64,000 nucleotides of DNA from CAVWQV01 sp963757115 (GCA_963757115.1 CAVWQV010000006.1:806001-870000), one strand, 5' to 3'; positions 35,123 through 44,416 are shown, counted from the first letter of the stretch. The notes: generated by a model from the sequence alone, not told the origin. Program-made: numbers and translations.

Positions 35123-35136
35123 TTGATCCATGTCAG
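35123..35136 (-). promoter_or_regulatory. FixK/FNR-type box upstream of receiver gene
   Basis: Read towards the gene the site is CTGACATGGATCAA, matching the consensus TTGAT-N4-ATCAA at 8 of 10 half-site bases. It is 77 bases before the start at 35046, in the gap after the FixL-like gene. Confidence 0.5.
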
Positions 35137-35149
35137 CCGCTTTGCGTAC

Positions 35150-36667
35150 TTAATCCGGGACAGCCGCCGTCGAACACGGAATGGTGAACCTGAAGGCGGC
35201 ACCATCGGAGACAGCCTCGTCAGCCCAAATCCGGCCGCCATGCGCTTCCACGATCCTCCGGCACACCGAGAGCCCGACGCCCATTCCCTGCGGCTTCGTG
35301 GTCACGAACGGCTGGAACAGCCGGGCCCGGATGTCGTTCCCGAGTCCCGGACCGTTGTCGATCACGCTGACCTCGATCATGTCGCCGGCGCGAGTTGCGC
35401 CGATACTTAGCTTGCGGTGCCGGCGTTCCGCCATCGCCTCAGCCGCGTTCCGGACAAGATTGAGCAGGACCTGTTGAATCTGTACCTTGTCGATCATGGC
35501 GTCCGCGGCATCCGGGCTCACCTGCAGGTCGAGCTCAATCCTGCCCGTGATGCCGACCAGCGCGAGCGCGATTGCCTCCTGAATGATCTTCGGCAGTTCT
35601 TCGACGCGCTTGTCAGTCTCACCCTTTCGGACCAGATCTCGCAATCGCTGGATGATCTGCGTCGCTCGATTGGCCTGCTCAGCCGCCAACTCTATCGCCT
35701 GCTCGGCGGCTTCCCGCCGACCCGCCCTAACGAGCCGGCGCGTCCCGCTGAGGTAATTGGTGAGCGCCGCCAAGGGCTGGTTTACCTCGTGGGCAAGTGC
35801 CAAAACCATCTGACCAAGCTCGTTCAGCCGCGCGACATGAACCAGCTCCGCCTGGAGCTCCGCTAGCCGGTGCTCGCGGTCCTGGCTTGTCGTCAGATCG
35901 CGTATGGATACCGTGAGCATCGGCACGCCGGGCATAAACATTTCGCCCACCGACAATTCCATCGGGAACGTGCTGCCGTTCTTCCGTTGACCAACGAGAG
36001 CCGGGCCAACGCCGATGATTGGGCGCTCGCCTGCTCGGAAATAATTGGCCACGTATTCGTCGTGCGCCTCGCGATACGGGCTGGGCATCAGCTGGCCGAT
36101 CGTACGGCCGATCACCTCCTCCCGCGCGTAGCCGAACAGGAGCTCCGCGGCCGTGCTGAAGGACTCGATCGTCGCTCCCTCGCCGATGATGATCAGCGCA
36201 TCTGGGACGATGTCGAGAATTGAGCAGAGCACCGCCTCGCGCCTCAGAAGCTCGGCTTCGACGAGCTGCGCCCTTCTGAGATCGCCGGCGATAATTGAAA
36301 CCCCGATCAACTGACCCCGCTCACCATGGACGGGAGCGATAGTGAGCGAGACTGGCATCGTGCGGCCGTTCTTTCGCAGACGCTCGGTCTCCAGGCGAAT
36401 ACAAGTCTCGCCAGCCCGGACAAGGGTGAGAACGGCCGCCTGTTCGGCGAGCTTCTCGGGTGGGATGATTGTGGCAATCGGCCGGCCCAGAATCTCCTCG
36501 GGCGCGTAGCCAAACAGCCGCTCCGCGCCTTTGTTCCAAGTAACGATTGCGTCCTGGAGGTTCGTGCCGATGAACCCGGCTTCCGCTGATTCCGCGAGTG
36601 CGCTCAGCCAAAATCGTGCTTGATCGCCAGTAGCCCATGGCTCAAGCGTGCTGCCCTTGTTCAACAA
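35150..36667 (-). CDS. fixL: FixL-like PAS sensor histidine kinase
   Basis: This 505-residue protein has two PAS domains (about 20-130 and 145-258), a HisKA helix with phosphoacceptor His293 in ALAHEVNQPLAAL, and an ATPase domain with NLVRNAAEAM near 403, DNGPGLG near 437 and GMGVGLSVCR near 461. The second PAS aligns with the haem PAS of FixL: YREAHDEY holds His202 at the haem-ligand position, and GQRKNGSTFPMELSVGEM follows. The arginine that contacts bound oxygen in rhizobial FixL (in the sequence GIDR) is replaced by Pro222 in GVGP. No membrane helices are present, so it is soluble. The FixJ-like gene lies 65 bases upstream on the same strand. Oxygen sensing is likely but the binding pocket is altered. 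Confidence 0.9.
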   Translation of the reverse strand: MLNKGSTLEPWATGDQARFWLSALAESAEAGFIGTNLQDAIVTWNKGAERLFGYAPEEILGRPIATIIPPEKLAEQAAVLTLVRAGETCIRLETERLRKNGRTMPVSLTIAPVHGERGQLIGVSIIAGDLRRAQLVEAELLRREAVLCSILDIVPDALIIIGEGATIESFSTAAELLFGYAREEVIGRTIGQLMPSPYREAHDEYVANYFRAGERPIIGVGPALVGQRKNGSTFPMELSVGEMFMPGVPMLTVSIRDLTTSQDREHRLAELQAELVHVARLNELGQMVLALAHEVNQPLAALTNYLSGTRRLVRAGRREAAEQAIELAAEQANRATQIIQRLRDLVRKGETDKRVEELPKIIQEAIALALVGITGRIELDLQVSPDAADAMIDKVQIQQVLLNLVRNAAEAMAERRHRKLSIGATRAGDMIEVSVIDNGPGLGNDIRARLFQPFVTTKPQGMGVGLSVCRRIVEAHGGRIWADEAVSDGAAFRFTIPCSTAAVPD

Positions 36668-36732
36668 GGTGCGTCCTCCGATTCCGGAGTGGGGGCGAAA
36701 CGACTGCGGATAGAGTTGGGTTATAGAAATTG

Positions 36733-37350
36733 CTACCTTCCTGGCCCTAACCCCGCAGCAAGCGAGAGTCGAACCAGATCGGGCAGACTGCGGGCGCCCA
36801 GCTTGCCGAACACGCGAGCGCGATGAACTTCGATGGTGCGCGGACTGGCGTCAAGCCGGGCCGCGATCGCTTTTGTCGAGAGCCCCGCAACCAGCAAGGC
36901 CAAAACCCCACGCTCGCGAGGGGTGAGCTCCGAGACCTGACGCGCCGCTTCTGAGACGACGCGATCGGCGGCCTGAACATCCCGGCTGAGACTGAGCGCC
37001 CGGCCCACGGCCGCAAAAAGTTGCTCATCGGGAAAGGGCTTTTCCAGGAAATCGACGGCCCCGCCCTTCATCGCACGGACCGCCTGCTGCACCTCGCCTT
37101 GCCCGCTCATCAAGATCACCGGGAGACGAATGGCCTGCTCCGCCAGGCGCTCCTGCAACTTCAATCCGTCGAGTTCCGGCATACGAACGTCGGTCAGAAC
37201 GCACCCGCCCGCGAGGTTGGAGGCGGCGGCCAGGAACTCCGTTGCAGTTCCGTAGGTCGCGACGGAAAAACCGGCTGTCTCCAGGAGGAACTGGAGTGAA
37301 TCCCGCATGGACGTCTCGTCGTCGACGACGTGGATGCTTGCCAGTGCCAC
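36733..37350 (-). CDS. fixJ: FixJ-like response regulator (REC plus LuxR HTH)
   Basis: From GTG 37350, with GAGAGGA upstream, the protein has 205 residues. A frame open 18 codons further lacks a better start. The receiver domain has VVDDE at 8-12, Asp54 in LTDVRMPELDG, and LEKPF near 104. The output domain has LTPRERGVLALLVAGLSTKAIA near 145 and RTIEVHRARVFGKLGARS, a standard LuxR/FixJ HTH. FixJ proteins are phosphorylated by FixL in low oxygen and activate fixK-type genes. Here a FixK-like gene is divergent from it, 100 bases away, which fits the classical FixLJ-K relay. Confidence 0.9.
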   Translation of the reverse strand: MALASIHVVDDETSMRDSLQFLLETAGFSVATYGTATEFLAAASNLAGGCVLTDVRMPELDGLKLQERLAEQAIRLPVILMSGQGEVQQAVRAMKGGAVDFLEKPFPDEQLFAAVGRALSLSRDVQAADRVVSEAARQVSELTPRERGVLALLVAGLSTKAIAARLDASPRTIEVHRARVFGKLGARSLPDLVRLSLAAGLGPGR

Positions 37351-37449
37351 CGCGCATCCTCTCGTACGTACATCCTCGTACGCGGCTTGCCGGATTTCAC
37401 ACATTTTCCGGCCGCGTAATGCTCCGATGCCGATCGCTCCGGAGCCGCT

Positions 37450-38192
37450 ATGCCACTAAATATACAGCGAAACGACTCCTCGAGCAACTCGACCATCCTC
37501 AGATTGGTCGATGCCGGCCCGGTCGGACCGGCTACGGAGTGCCCCCACGGGTTCGCCGGCATCGGCGCGAGCATGATCCGGGCCGAGCGGGAGGCGGTCA
37601 TTGTGGCCCAGGGCGATCCCGCCGGTGGGTGCCATCTCGTCGTGGCCGGCTGTTTGAGAACGGTCGCGTTGATGCACGATGGTCGCCGTCAGATTGGAGA
37701 ATTCCTTTTTCCGGGCGATCTCTTTGGCTGGGAGGCGCTCGATGAGCACGGCTTCGGAGCCGAGGCCGTTACGCGTGTCGTCCTACGGCGATACGCCTGC
37801 CCAGCCTTGAGGCGTTTGCCAAGCGCAATCCGGATTTCGCTCTGCGGTTGCGGATTTTGGCCGCAAGCAAGCTCCGGGCCCGTCAAGAGCATGCGTTGGT
37901 TCTCGGACGAATGACTGCGTCTGAGCGTATTGCCCAGTTTCTTCTCGAAATGGTGGCTCGAGTGAACGGTGCGCCGAACGCCTGCATCGAATTGCCGATG
38001 AGCCGCAGTGACATGGGGGACTATCTCGGTCTTACCAGCGAGACGGTCTGCCGGGGGCTCACGCAAATGCAGCGGCAGTCCATCATAGCAATCAAAGGCA
38101 CGCAGATCATCATACGGAACAGCCGCGAGCTTCGCGCCCGCTGCGGACGATTGAGCTCCGGGCTAGATATTCCGAAAGAATGCGTCCACTAG
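37450..38192 (+). pseudogene. FixK/FNR-type transcription regulator with one frameshift
   Basis: The first frame (ATG 37450 to about 37800) encodes a cyclic-nucleotide-binding-type domain, with GDPAGGCHLVVAGCLRTV and RQIGEFLFPGDLFGWEAL. It breaks near 37800. The second frame carries the dimer helix (AFAKRNPDFALRLRILAASKL) and an HTH with SRSDMGDYLGLTSETVCRGL. The Glu and Arg of ETVCR are the residues FNR/FixK proteins use to read TTGA half-sites. Joined, the protein would be about 247 residues, the normal length. The N-terminal cysteine cluster of true FNR is not apparent. It is divergent from the FixJ-like gene and the obvious candidate to bind the six boxes in this window. Confidence 0.82.
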
Positions 38193-38376
38193 CCCCCATC
38201 AACGGGAAGCCTGATGTGATCGTCTCGGAGCTCATATGGGCCATTCCCGTCGTAAGCGGCCGTATCGGCGTCAAACACAGTGCAATGAAGCCACCGGGTT
38301 TGCAAAACGCCCCGCGCCAGTCAATGATTGCAAGAAGGGCTTGTAAGCCCGTCATAGACATCCAGGATATCACGTC

Positions 38377-38796
38377 GTGAAATCATTGTTGATCGTGGTT
38401 GGCGTCACCGCTGGCGCTCTCATTGTCTCCCCGCCCCGAGGTTTTGCTGCGGACACCACGCCAAACGACGAAAGCGCCGTTATGAAAGCGCTTGACCCGG
38501 ATCATGACCGAACCGTCAGCCTCGACGAGGTGAAAGCTGCGGCGAACGCCAAATTCGATACGCTCGACACCGATCGTGAGGGGACGCTCGATGCCAGCGA
38601 GCTCACCGGCATCATGAGCCCCGAGCAGATCAAGGCACTCGATCCGGATCATGATGGGACAATCGATAAGGCCGAGTACCTCAAGGTAGCGCTCGCGCAG
38701 TTCAAGAAGGCCGACCGAGACCACGATGGCACGCTCGACAGGGCCGAGTTGTCGTCAGCCGAGGGGCGCGCTCTGGTGGCGATGCTGGCCTACTAA
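38377..38796 (+). CDS. EF-hand calcium-binding protein, exported
   Basis: This 139-residue protein starts at GTG 38377. A signal peptide (residues 1-24, ending GFAAD) is followed by four EF-hand-like loops in two pairs: DPDHDRTVSLDE near 41, DTDREGTLDASE near 63, DPDHDGTIDKAE near 87 and DRDHDGTLDRAE near 111. Loops three and four have a full set of Ca ligands. Loops one and two have Arg or Glu where Gly is usual and may bind poorly. The protein is probably periplasmic. Nothing in the operon context indicates its partner. Confidence 0.88.
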   Translation: MKSLLIVVGVTAGALIVSPPRGFAADTTPNDESAVMKALDPDHDRTVSLDEVKAAANAKFDTLDTDREGTLDASELTGIMSPEQIKALDPDHDGTIDKAEYLKVALAQFKKADRDHDGTLDRAELSSAEGRALVAMLAY

Positions 38797-38901
38797 GGTC
38801 CCAACTCGCGAATTGGCCGAGGCTGAGAGGGCCAGCCCCGTTATTGCGCCACCGCGGATGGTCTGAACTATCATTAGGCATCGAAGAACCGAGTTCTCGC
38901 T

Positions 38902-39774
38902 GTGAATTGCAAGATGAAACTGTATAAGCGGCCGGGCGTGCTTGCTGCACAGGTGATCGCGGTGCTCAGTGCAGCCGGCCCGGTGCATTCCCAGACACCT
39001 GCTACACCCCAGAATACCACGGTGAACGTCAACTACGTTTATGCCGCTTCTCTGGGCTTTGGCGGCTATTCTCTTTCCGGGCTTACCGCAGACGTCTACA
39101 CCTTGCCGCTATCCACGACGTTGCCGAATGTGCTGCATGACAACTGGTCACTCAAGCTGCTCGCGCCGGTGCAGCTCGGCATCTACGATTTCAATGTCAA
39201 CGTCGGTGGGCAGCGTATCAAGCTCGATCAGCAATCCATCTCGGCAGTCCCGGGGATGGAACTGCAGATCCCGATCAATGCCAACTTCGCGATTAAGCCA
39301 TTTGCTCAGGGCGGCGTGGCGCACGCATTCAATGTCGGCTCGCAAAACCCCGACGCTTGGATCTACCTTGCGGGTGTTCGCTCGGTCGCGCAGTGGCGCA
39401 CAGGAGCCTACACGCTGTCCCTCGGCAGCGGCGTCATCTTCGCTGGCGATCGAACGATCGGTTCGGGCTTCCACGAGGATTACACGGCGCTACAGATAGG
39501 CGGCGAGGTGCGGCGGCCGCTCGGGTTCACGTTCCGTGGTATCGAGCCCGATCTCGGCGTGTTCGCGGCGCACTACTATTACCCCTCTCCGCTGATCTTC
39601 GATCGGTTCCTCCAGCCGCAGCTGAAGATTGAAAACCAGAATGAGGTCGGCTTCTCAATCGGCTCGGCGCGACCGCTTGATGTGCTGTGGCTCTCAAATC
39701 CGCGGATCGGCGCAGGTGTGGTGTTCGGAGGCGGCCTCACCGTCTATCACGTAAATTTCGGATTTCCATTCTAG
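38902..39774 (+). CDS. Predicted outer-membrane beta-barrel protein
   Basis: This 290-residue protein has a signal peptide ending near VHSQ (residue 31). Alternating hydrophobic strands follow, such as WSLKLLAPVQLGIYDFNV, ANFAIKPFAQGG and TALQIGGEVRRPLGF. It ends in VNFGFPF with a terminal Phe, the outer-membrane insertion signal. The pattern is that of a 10-14 strand barrel. I do not recognise the exact family. GTG 38902 is used, and ATG 38914 is an alternative. It is convergent with another barrel gene 135 bases away, so the two are not one operon. Confidence 0.65.
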   Translation: MNCKMKLYKRPGVLAAQVIAVLSAAGPVHSQTPATPQNTTVNVNYVYAASLGFGGYSLSGLTADVYTLPLSTTLPNVLHDNWSLKLLAPVQLGIYDFNVNVGGQRIKLDQQSISAVPGMELQIPINANFAIKPFAQGGVAHAFNVGSQNPDAWIYLAGVRSVAQWRTGAYTLSLGSGVIFAGDRTIGSGFHEDYTALQIGGEVRRPLGFTFRGIEPDLGVFAAHYYYPSPLIFDRFLQPQLKIENQNEVGFSIGSARPLDVLWLSNPRIGAGVVFGGGLTVYHVNFGFPF

Positions 39775-39908
39775 CTTGCGCTGTGGCGCGCCGATCTCCT
39801 CCGGGGACGGCCACGCCGCCCACCCAGTTGTTCGCCCCGCAAGCATGGTGAGCGGGATGGCAACCGAGCCGGACGAGGCCTCTTGCGGTGGGTCGCTCAG
39901 AACACGCG

Positions 39909-40925
39909 TTAGAAGCTCAAACGCGTGGACAGCAGCCAAGCATGGTTATAGGGCGGCGTACGCGGTGAGTTCAAAAGGTCCGGCGTGACCGTCCACTGGT
40001 AACCCACGCCGAAGGTGAACTTCAGACGGTCCGTGAGACTAAACTTACCAATGACGATACCGGGTGTCAGGTAGATACTATTCAATCCGGCTCGTTGGCC
40101 ATTCGCCCAATAGCTCCAGTTCACCTCGAGCTGCGGCCATAGCGGTTTCAAGAGATGATACTGCAGGGCGATGTTGGTGTTGATCTGCGTACCCAGCTTT
40201 GTTCCATACGCGGTCGGGATGGTTGCCCCGACAGTAGCCTGCACGATAACGGGTCCCCAGCCTTTGCCGAAACCCAAAGTCGGAAGGAGAGTGAAGGACT
40301 TGGTTGATGTCTGTTCGATTCCGGTCGGGACCTGGACCTGTAACCAGGCGGAAACGATGTAATCGCCCTGATCTTCCGGACTGCTGGCCAATCTTTGCTT
40401 GAAACGGAACACCGGCCAGTCGCCGAAGCCCGAATACGCCTGCTTCCCGTTCGGCGTGTCGTGAATGATGTACGGCAAGTCGCCGATCTGGATTTCCTGC
40501 GTTTCGCTCACGATCAGATCGACACCCTTGCCACCGCCAATGTTGATGGTACTGGACCCGTTGCCGACTGATTGGTATTGCACATCGTAGCGAAGCCGCT
40601 CTTCGAGCAGCGCGGTGGTCGTGACCAGCGGGCTGCTCCATGCGGGCTGGGTCGACCGCGCGTAGGTCACCCGCCGCGACCAGTCATCGAAGTAGCTTGC
40701 GATCGCGGAACCGAATACGGCATCGGCATTCGCGGGTGAGTTGGTCTCCGCCTGAGCGGTTACCCCTGCTTGCGGTGCGGAAAAGTCCAGTGGTGCGGCG
40801 GCGATGGCCCCCGCCATGGGTATCGCGAGCCCGAGCGGCCGTAGCACTGCGATACCGGCGCTCAAGGCAGCCGCGCCGCGGCGCAGCGGCGTCCCAATCA
40901 ACTCCCGCTGCCGGGTCTGACGCAA
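39909..40925 (-). CDS. Predicted outer-membrane transporter-like barrel protein
   Basis: This 338-residue protein has an Ala-rich leader near residues 20-45 and the typical features of the phenol/meta-pathway outer-membrane family: LRYDVQYQSVGNG, a GFGDWPVFRFKQRL segment near residue 165, and several amphipathic strands such as TFGVGYQWTV. It ends in a terminal Phe (STRLSF). Such proteins are thought to take up hydrophobic substrates. It immediately precedes the aromatic-degradation cluster and is on the same strand as the reductase gene, so a role in aromatic uptake is possible. The start is uncertain. Confidence 0.65.
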   Translation of the reverse strand: MRQTRQRELIGTPLRRGAAALSAGIAVLRPLGLAIPMAGAIAAAPLDFSAPQAGVTAQAETNSPANADAVFGSAIASYFDDWSRRVTYARSTQPAWSSPLVTTTALLEERLRYDVQYQSVGNGSSTINIGGGKGVDLIVSETQEIQIGDLPYIIHDTPNGKQAYSGFGDWPVFRFKQRLASSPEDQGDYIVSAWLQVQVPTGIEQTSTKSFTLLPTLGFGKGWGPVIVQATVGATIPTAYGTKLGTQINTNIALQYHLLKPLWPQLEVNWSYWANGQRAGLNSIYLTPGIVIGKFSLTDRLKFTFGVGYQWTVTPDLLNSPRTPPYNHAWLLSTRLSF

Positions 40926-41010
40926 TTTCCGCGGCGCGGGAGACGAGCGTCTCGGCCTGCAGTCGGAGGCGACCGATCAACCGCTAGCTCACGGCGTCGC
41001 AACGACGACA

Positions 41011-42282
41011 TCAGGCGCGCGCCTTCGAGGACAGGATTGCGTTCCAGCTGCAGCGCGGGTCCGCGAGTTGCGCCGGATCAGCCGCGACGCGCCGGGACAT
41101 CAGCCGCCGCGCGCCGGCGATGTCGCGACCCGCGTTGACCGAGACCGCCGCCTCGACGAGGCCAGAGGGTGCGATTGCAAAGGCCGTAAACGCGCGCGAC
41201 TGCCTCGCGCCGCGAAAAATCCAAGTGGCATCGGCGGGAACATGCCCCAGCATCTGGATGTTGAGATCGTACTGATCGGACCAGAACCAGGGCAGATCGT
41301 TGTATTCCCGGACGACACCGGCCGCCGTGCTGCCGACCGCTGCGGCCTGCGACTGCGCGACCTGCCACGATTCGTAGCGCGCACGGCGTTCGCTTCCGGC
41401 GACCGGGTGGTTCGTCACCTCCCCGGCGGCGAAAATTCCGGGCATCGAGGTCCGGCCGGACGCATCGACGACGATGCCGTCATCGACCGCGATGCCCGCC
41501 GCCTCGGCGAGTTCGACGTTCGGGGAGACGCCCACCGCGACGAGGAGCAGATCGCAGCGCTCGGCCGATCCCGTGCCGTCCGCGAGATCGTGCGCCGATA
41601 CGATGGCGCCAACCCCCTCGGCGGTTTCGCTGACACTGATGGCGACATTCGTGCGGATGGAGACACCGCGTTCGGCGTGCACCGCCTCGATGTCGTGCGC
41701 GATCCCCTGCGGCATCACCCGCGCGAGCACTGCGGGCGCGCGCTCGAACACGACGACGGGACAGCCGAGCGCACGCGCCGAGGCTGCCACCTCAAGGCCG
41801 ATGAAGCCCGCACCGATGATCCCGATCGAGCGCCCGCCGGCGAGCGACGCAGCCAGTCGGGCCGCGTCGTCGCGCGTGCGCAGAGTATGCACAATGGGCG
41901 CAATCCCTGCCGGCAACGCCAGCTTCTTCGGACGCGAGCCGGTGGCGATGATAAGCCGCTCCCACGACAGGCTCTCGCCACCGTCGAGTTGGACGCTGCG
42001 GCTTGGAGGGTCGATCGCTTCGGCGCGCCGCCCAGTCAATACTTTGATCCGCTGGGCCTCGTAGAACGCGGCATCGCGCTTCTCACAGGCGTGTATCCCG
42101 GAAGGGTCGGTCAGGGCGGATTTCGACAACGGCGGACGGTCATACGGCAACCAGGGCTCCTCGCCCACAATCGTGATCCTGACATCCGTGTCGGCCGCGC
42201 GGGCGGCTTCGGCCGCGCAACGGGCCGCTTCGCCGCCACCGATGATCAGGATGCCGCAATTGGCCCGCCGGCTTGACAACAA
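41011..42282 (-). CDS. FAD/NAD-dependent ferredoxin reductase of aromatic dioxygenase
   Basis: This 423-residue protein has the layout of BphA4/rubredoxin reductases: the FAD loop ILIIGGGEAARCAAEAAR near residue 11, YDRPPLSK near 47, an ATGSRPKKL segment near 113 and the NAD loop IGIIGAGFIGLEVAASA near 152. The second FAD motif IFAAGEV lies near 285, and the reductase C-terminal domain has PWFWSDQYDLNIQMLG near 335. It would pass electrons from NADH to the Rieske ferredoxin encoded about 6 kb away on the same strand, which feeds the ring-hydroxylating oxygenase. The assignment is firm as a family and likely as the dioxygenase partner. Confidence 0.88.
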   Translation of the reverse strand: MLSSRRANCGILIIGGGEAARCAAEAARAADTDVRITIVGEEPWLPYDRPPLSKSALTDPSGIHACEKRDAAFYEAQRIKVLTGRRAEAIDPPSRSVQLDGGESLSWERLIIATGSRPKKLALPAGIAPIVHTLRTRDDAARLAASLAGGRSIGIIGAGFIGLEVAASARALGCPVVVFERAPAVLARVMPQGIAHDIEAVHAERGVSIRTNVAISVSETAEGVGAIVSAHDLADGTGSAERCDLLLVAVGVSPNVELAEAAGIAVDDGIVVDASGRTSMPGIFAAGEVTNHPVAGSERRARYESWQVAQSQAAAVGSTAAGVVREYNDLPWFWSDQYDLNIQMLGHVPADATWIFRGARQSRAFTAFAIAPSGLVEAAVSVNAGRDIAGARRLMSRRVAADPAQLADPRCSWNAILSSKARA

Positions 42283-42567
42283 AGGGTCAACTCCCAGAAT
42301 GGCCTTACCATTCGGATATCAGGGGATGTTCGTGGAGATCAAGGGGCGCTCGCTATTCACCAGCGACACCCGCCTCGTGCGACCGGCCTGAGATGAGCCA
42401 CGGGGTCGACGCGATCACGAGGTTGTCGCAAGCATGGCCGACAACGCCCCGTGCAGCCTTTTCGTGGTTGGCGCGGCTGGCGGCGAACGTGCCAGCCCCT
42501 GCGATTTTGGGGCCGTGATCGACGGTGTCGGGCCGGTGGGCGGCCGATTAACCTAGGGCAAGCTGCC

Positions 42568-43570
42568 ATGCCGCTCGATGTGCATACCCATATCGTTCCG
42601 TACGATCTTCCCATGCGACCGGCCGGCTCCGGCGAGACGCGCTGGCCGTCCATGCAGGCGAGCGCCGCTTGCGGGCACCGCACCGTGATGATCGCCGGCC
42701 GGGCGTTCAGGTCGGTGTCCGGCGACTGCTGGGACGTGGACCGGCGGATCGAGGCGATGGACCGAACCGGGATCACCGGCCAGGCGCTCTCGCCGATGCC
42801 CGAGCTGTTGTCCTACTGGTTCGCGCCGCCGGAGGCCGAGCTTTTCGCTGCCGCGGTAAACGAGACGATCGCCGGCATGGTGGCAGCGGCGCCTACGCGC
42901 TTCGTGGGTCTCGGCATGGTGCCCATGCAGGATCCGGAGCGCGCCGCGCGGGTGCTTGAATCGCTGATGCGCGACCAGCGGTTCCGGGGCATCGAGATCG
43001 GCACCAACGTCAATGGCGTGTCGATCGCCGATGCGCGCTTCGATCCGGTGTTCGCCGCGGCGGAGCGGACCGGAGCGGCGGTGTTCGTCCACGCGCTCCA
43101 TCCGGCGGGCGAGGCGCACATGGTCGGCCCGCCCGTGCTCAAGGCGGTCTCCGCCTTTCCGTGCGAGACGGCGCTGACGATCGCGGCGCTCATCACGAGC
43201 GGCACACTCACGCGCTTTCCCGGCCTGCGGATCGGGTTCAGCCACGGCGGCGGCGCGTTCGGGCTAGTGCTGCCCCGCCTGATCCAGGGCTGGACCGTGC
43301 TGCCGTCACTTCGCTGCGCCATTTCCGAACCGCCAGCGGAGATAGCGCGCCGGCTCTACTACGATTCGCTCGTCTACGACTCTGCCACATTGCGCTTCCT
43401 CGTCGATGTCTTCGGCGAGCGGCAGCTCATGATCGGCACCGATTATCCGTTCGACATCTTCGAGCGCGACCCGCTCGGGCGGCTGAGGGAAACCGGCTTG
43501 CCGGACACGACGCTCGAATTGATACGCGACTGGCAACGCCCGGCGCTTTCTGGGGCTCGCCCAGGTATAG
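42568..43570 (+). CDS. ACMSD-like amidohydrolase (decarboxylase), C-terminal frameshift
   Basis: From ATG 42568 the protein begins MPLDVHTHIVP, with the HxH metal motif. It continues with the amidohydrolase_2 pattern: ALSPMPELLSYWF near 74, GIEIGTNVNG near 148, VFVHALHP near 173, a FSHGGGAFG metal-His motif near 222 and GTDYPFD near 290. This group contains aminocarboxymuconate-semialdehyde decarboxylase and related carboxylic-acid decarboxylases of aromatic pathways. The uninterrupted frame runs to 43680. A one-base shift near 43530 would restore the family-typical ending GNARRFLGLAQV with a stop at 43570. It is on the opposite strand from the rest of the cluster and probably acts on a ring-cleavage product. 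Confidence 0.85.
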
Positions 43571-43624
43571 ACGCGTCAGCTGGGCCTGGGGGAGGCGCTG
43601 GCTCGGATCTCGACAGCGTCCGCA

Positions 43625-44416
43625 TTAGCCTGCGATCTCACGCACGAGATGAATGTGCAGTCTTCGCAGATGCATCGTGATCTCACGGGCGGCCGTCCCG
43701 CCGTCGCCGCTCGCGATATGCGCGATCAAACGCCGCCGCGTCGCCACGAGCCCCGACAGAGGCCGCATCTCGAACCGTTGCACCTGCTGCAGGACGATCG
43801 TGCTAAGCGAGACAATGATGGCCTGGATGACTTGATTGCCCGTGGCTTCTGCGAGCAGCCGATAGAAATCGAGGCCGTTCGCGATCCGCTCAGGAACCGG
43901 CGTCTTCAGCGACTGCTCGGCAAGCCGGTCGATATTGCGTTCGAGCGCCTCCACGGTCTCCGGGCTGATCCGTTCGGCGGCAAGGCGGACCGCCAGATCG
44001 AGGATGAGCACGCGTGCCTCGGTCAGGCTGTCGATCGAGATGCGACCGAGAAAAAACATGTCCCGTATCGAGCGCGTGATTAGGTCCGGGTCGCCCCGGA
44101 GCACGAAGGCACCTCCCTTCACGCCCTTCTGCAAACGCACAACGCCGGCGATCTCCAGACTTCTCAGTGCCTCGCGGACGGCTGACCGGCTGACGCCGAA
44201 ACTCGCGGAGAGATCCCGCTCTGAGGGTAGCTTGTCGCCTGGCCGCAACTCGCCAGCCGCCATGCGCAACCGTATGGCATCGCATATCTGCTCGAACACG
44301 CGGGGTTTGCGGGATGGTCCCAGCTTCCCCGCACCTTCCACCGCCGCCGTTCGCGAGCGGGGTGTTCTATCATCACCCGTCCCGCTGCTTCGGCCAGACC
44401 TCTGCGACTTCGTCAT
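43625..44416 (-). CDS. FadR/GntR-family transcription regulator
   Basis: From ATG 44416 the protein has 263 residues. A Ser/Arg-rich leader of about 35 residues is followed by a GntR winged helix, with GELRPGDKLPSERDLSASFGVSRSAVREALRSLE at about 60-93. An FCD ligand domain then has LILDLAVRLAAE and a His-rich end, MHLRRLHIHLVRE, which supplies metal-binding histidines typical of FCD. Such regulators respond to carboxylic acids. It is the last gene of the minus-strand aromatic cluster, so it probably represses that cluster and is released by a pathway acid. Confidence 0.9.
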   Translation of the reverse strand: MTKSQRSGRSSGTGDDRTPRSRTAAVEGAGKLGPSRKPRVFEQICDAIRLRMAAGELRPGDKLPSERDLSASFGVSRSAVREALRSLEIAGVVRLQKGVKGGAFVLRGDPDLITRSIRDMFFLGRISIDSLTEARVLILDLAVRLAAERISPETVEALERNIDRLAEQSLKTPVPERIANGLDFYRLLAEATGNQVIQAIIVSLSTIVLQQVQRFEMRPLSGLVATRRRLIAHIASGDGGTAAREITMHLRRLHIHLVREIAG

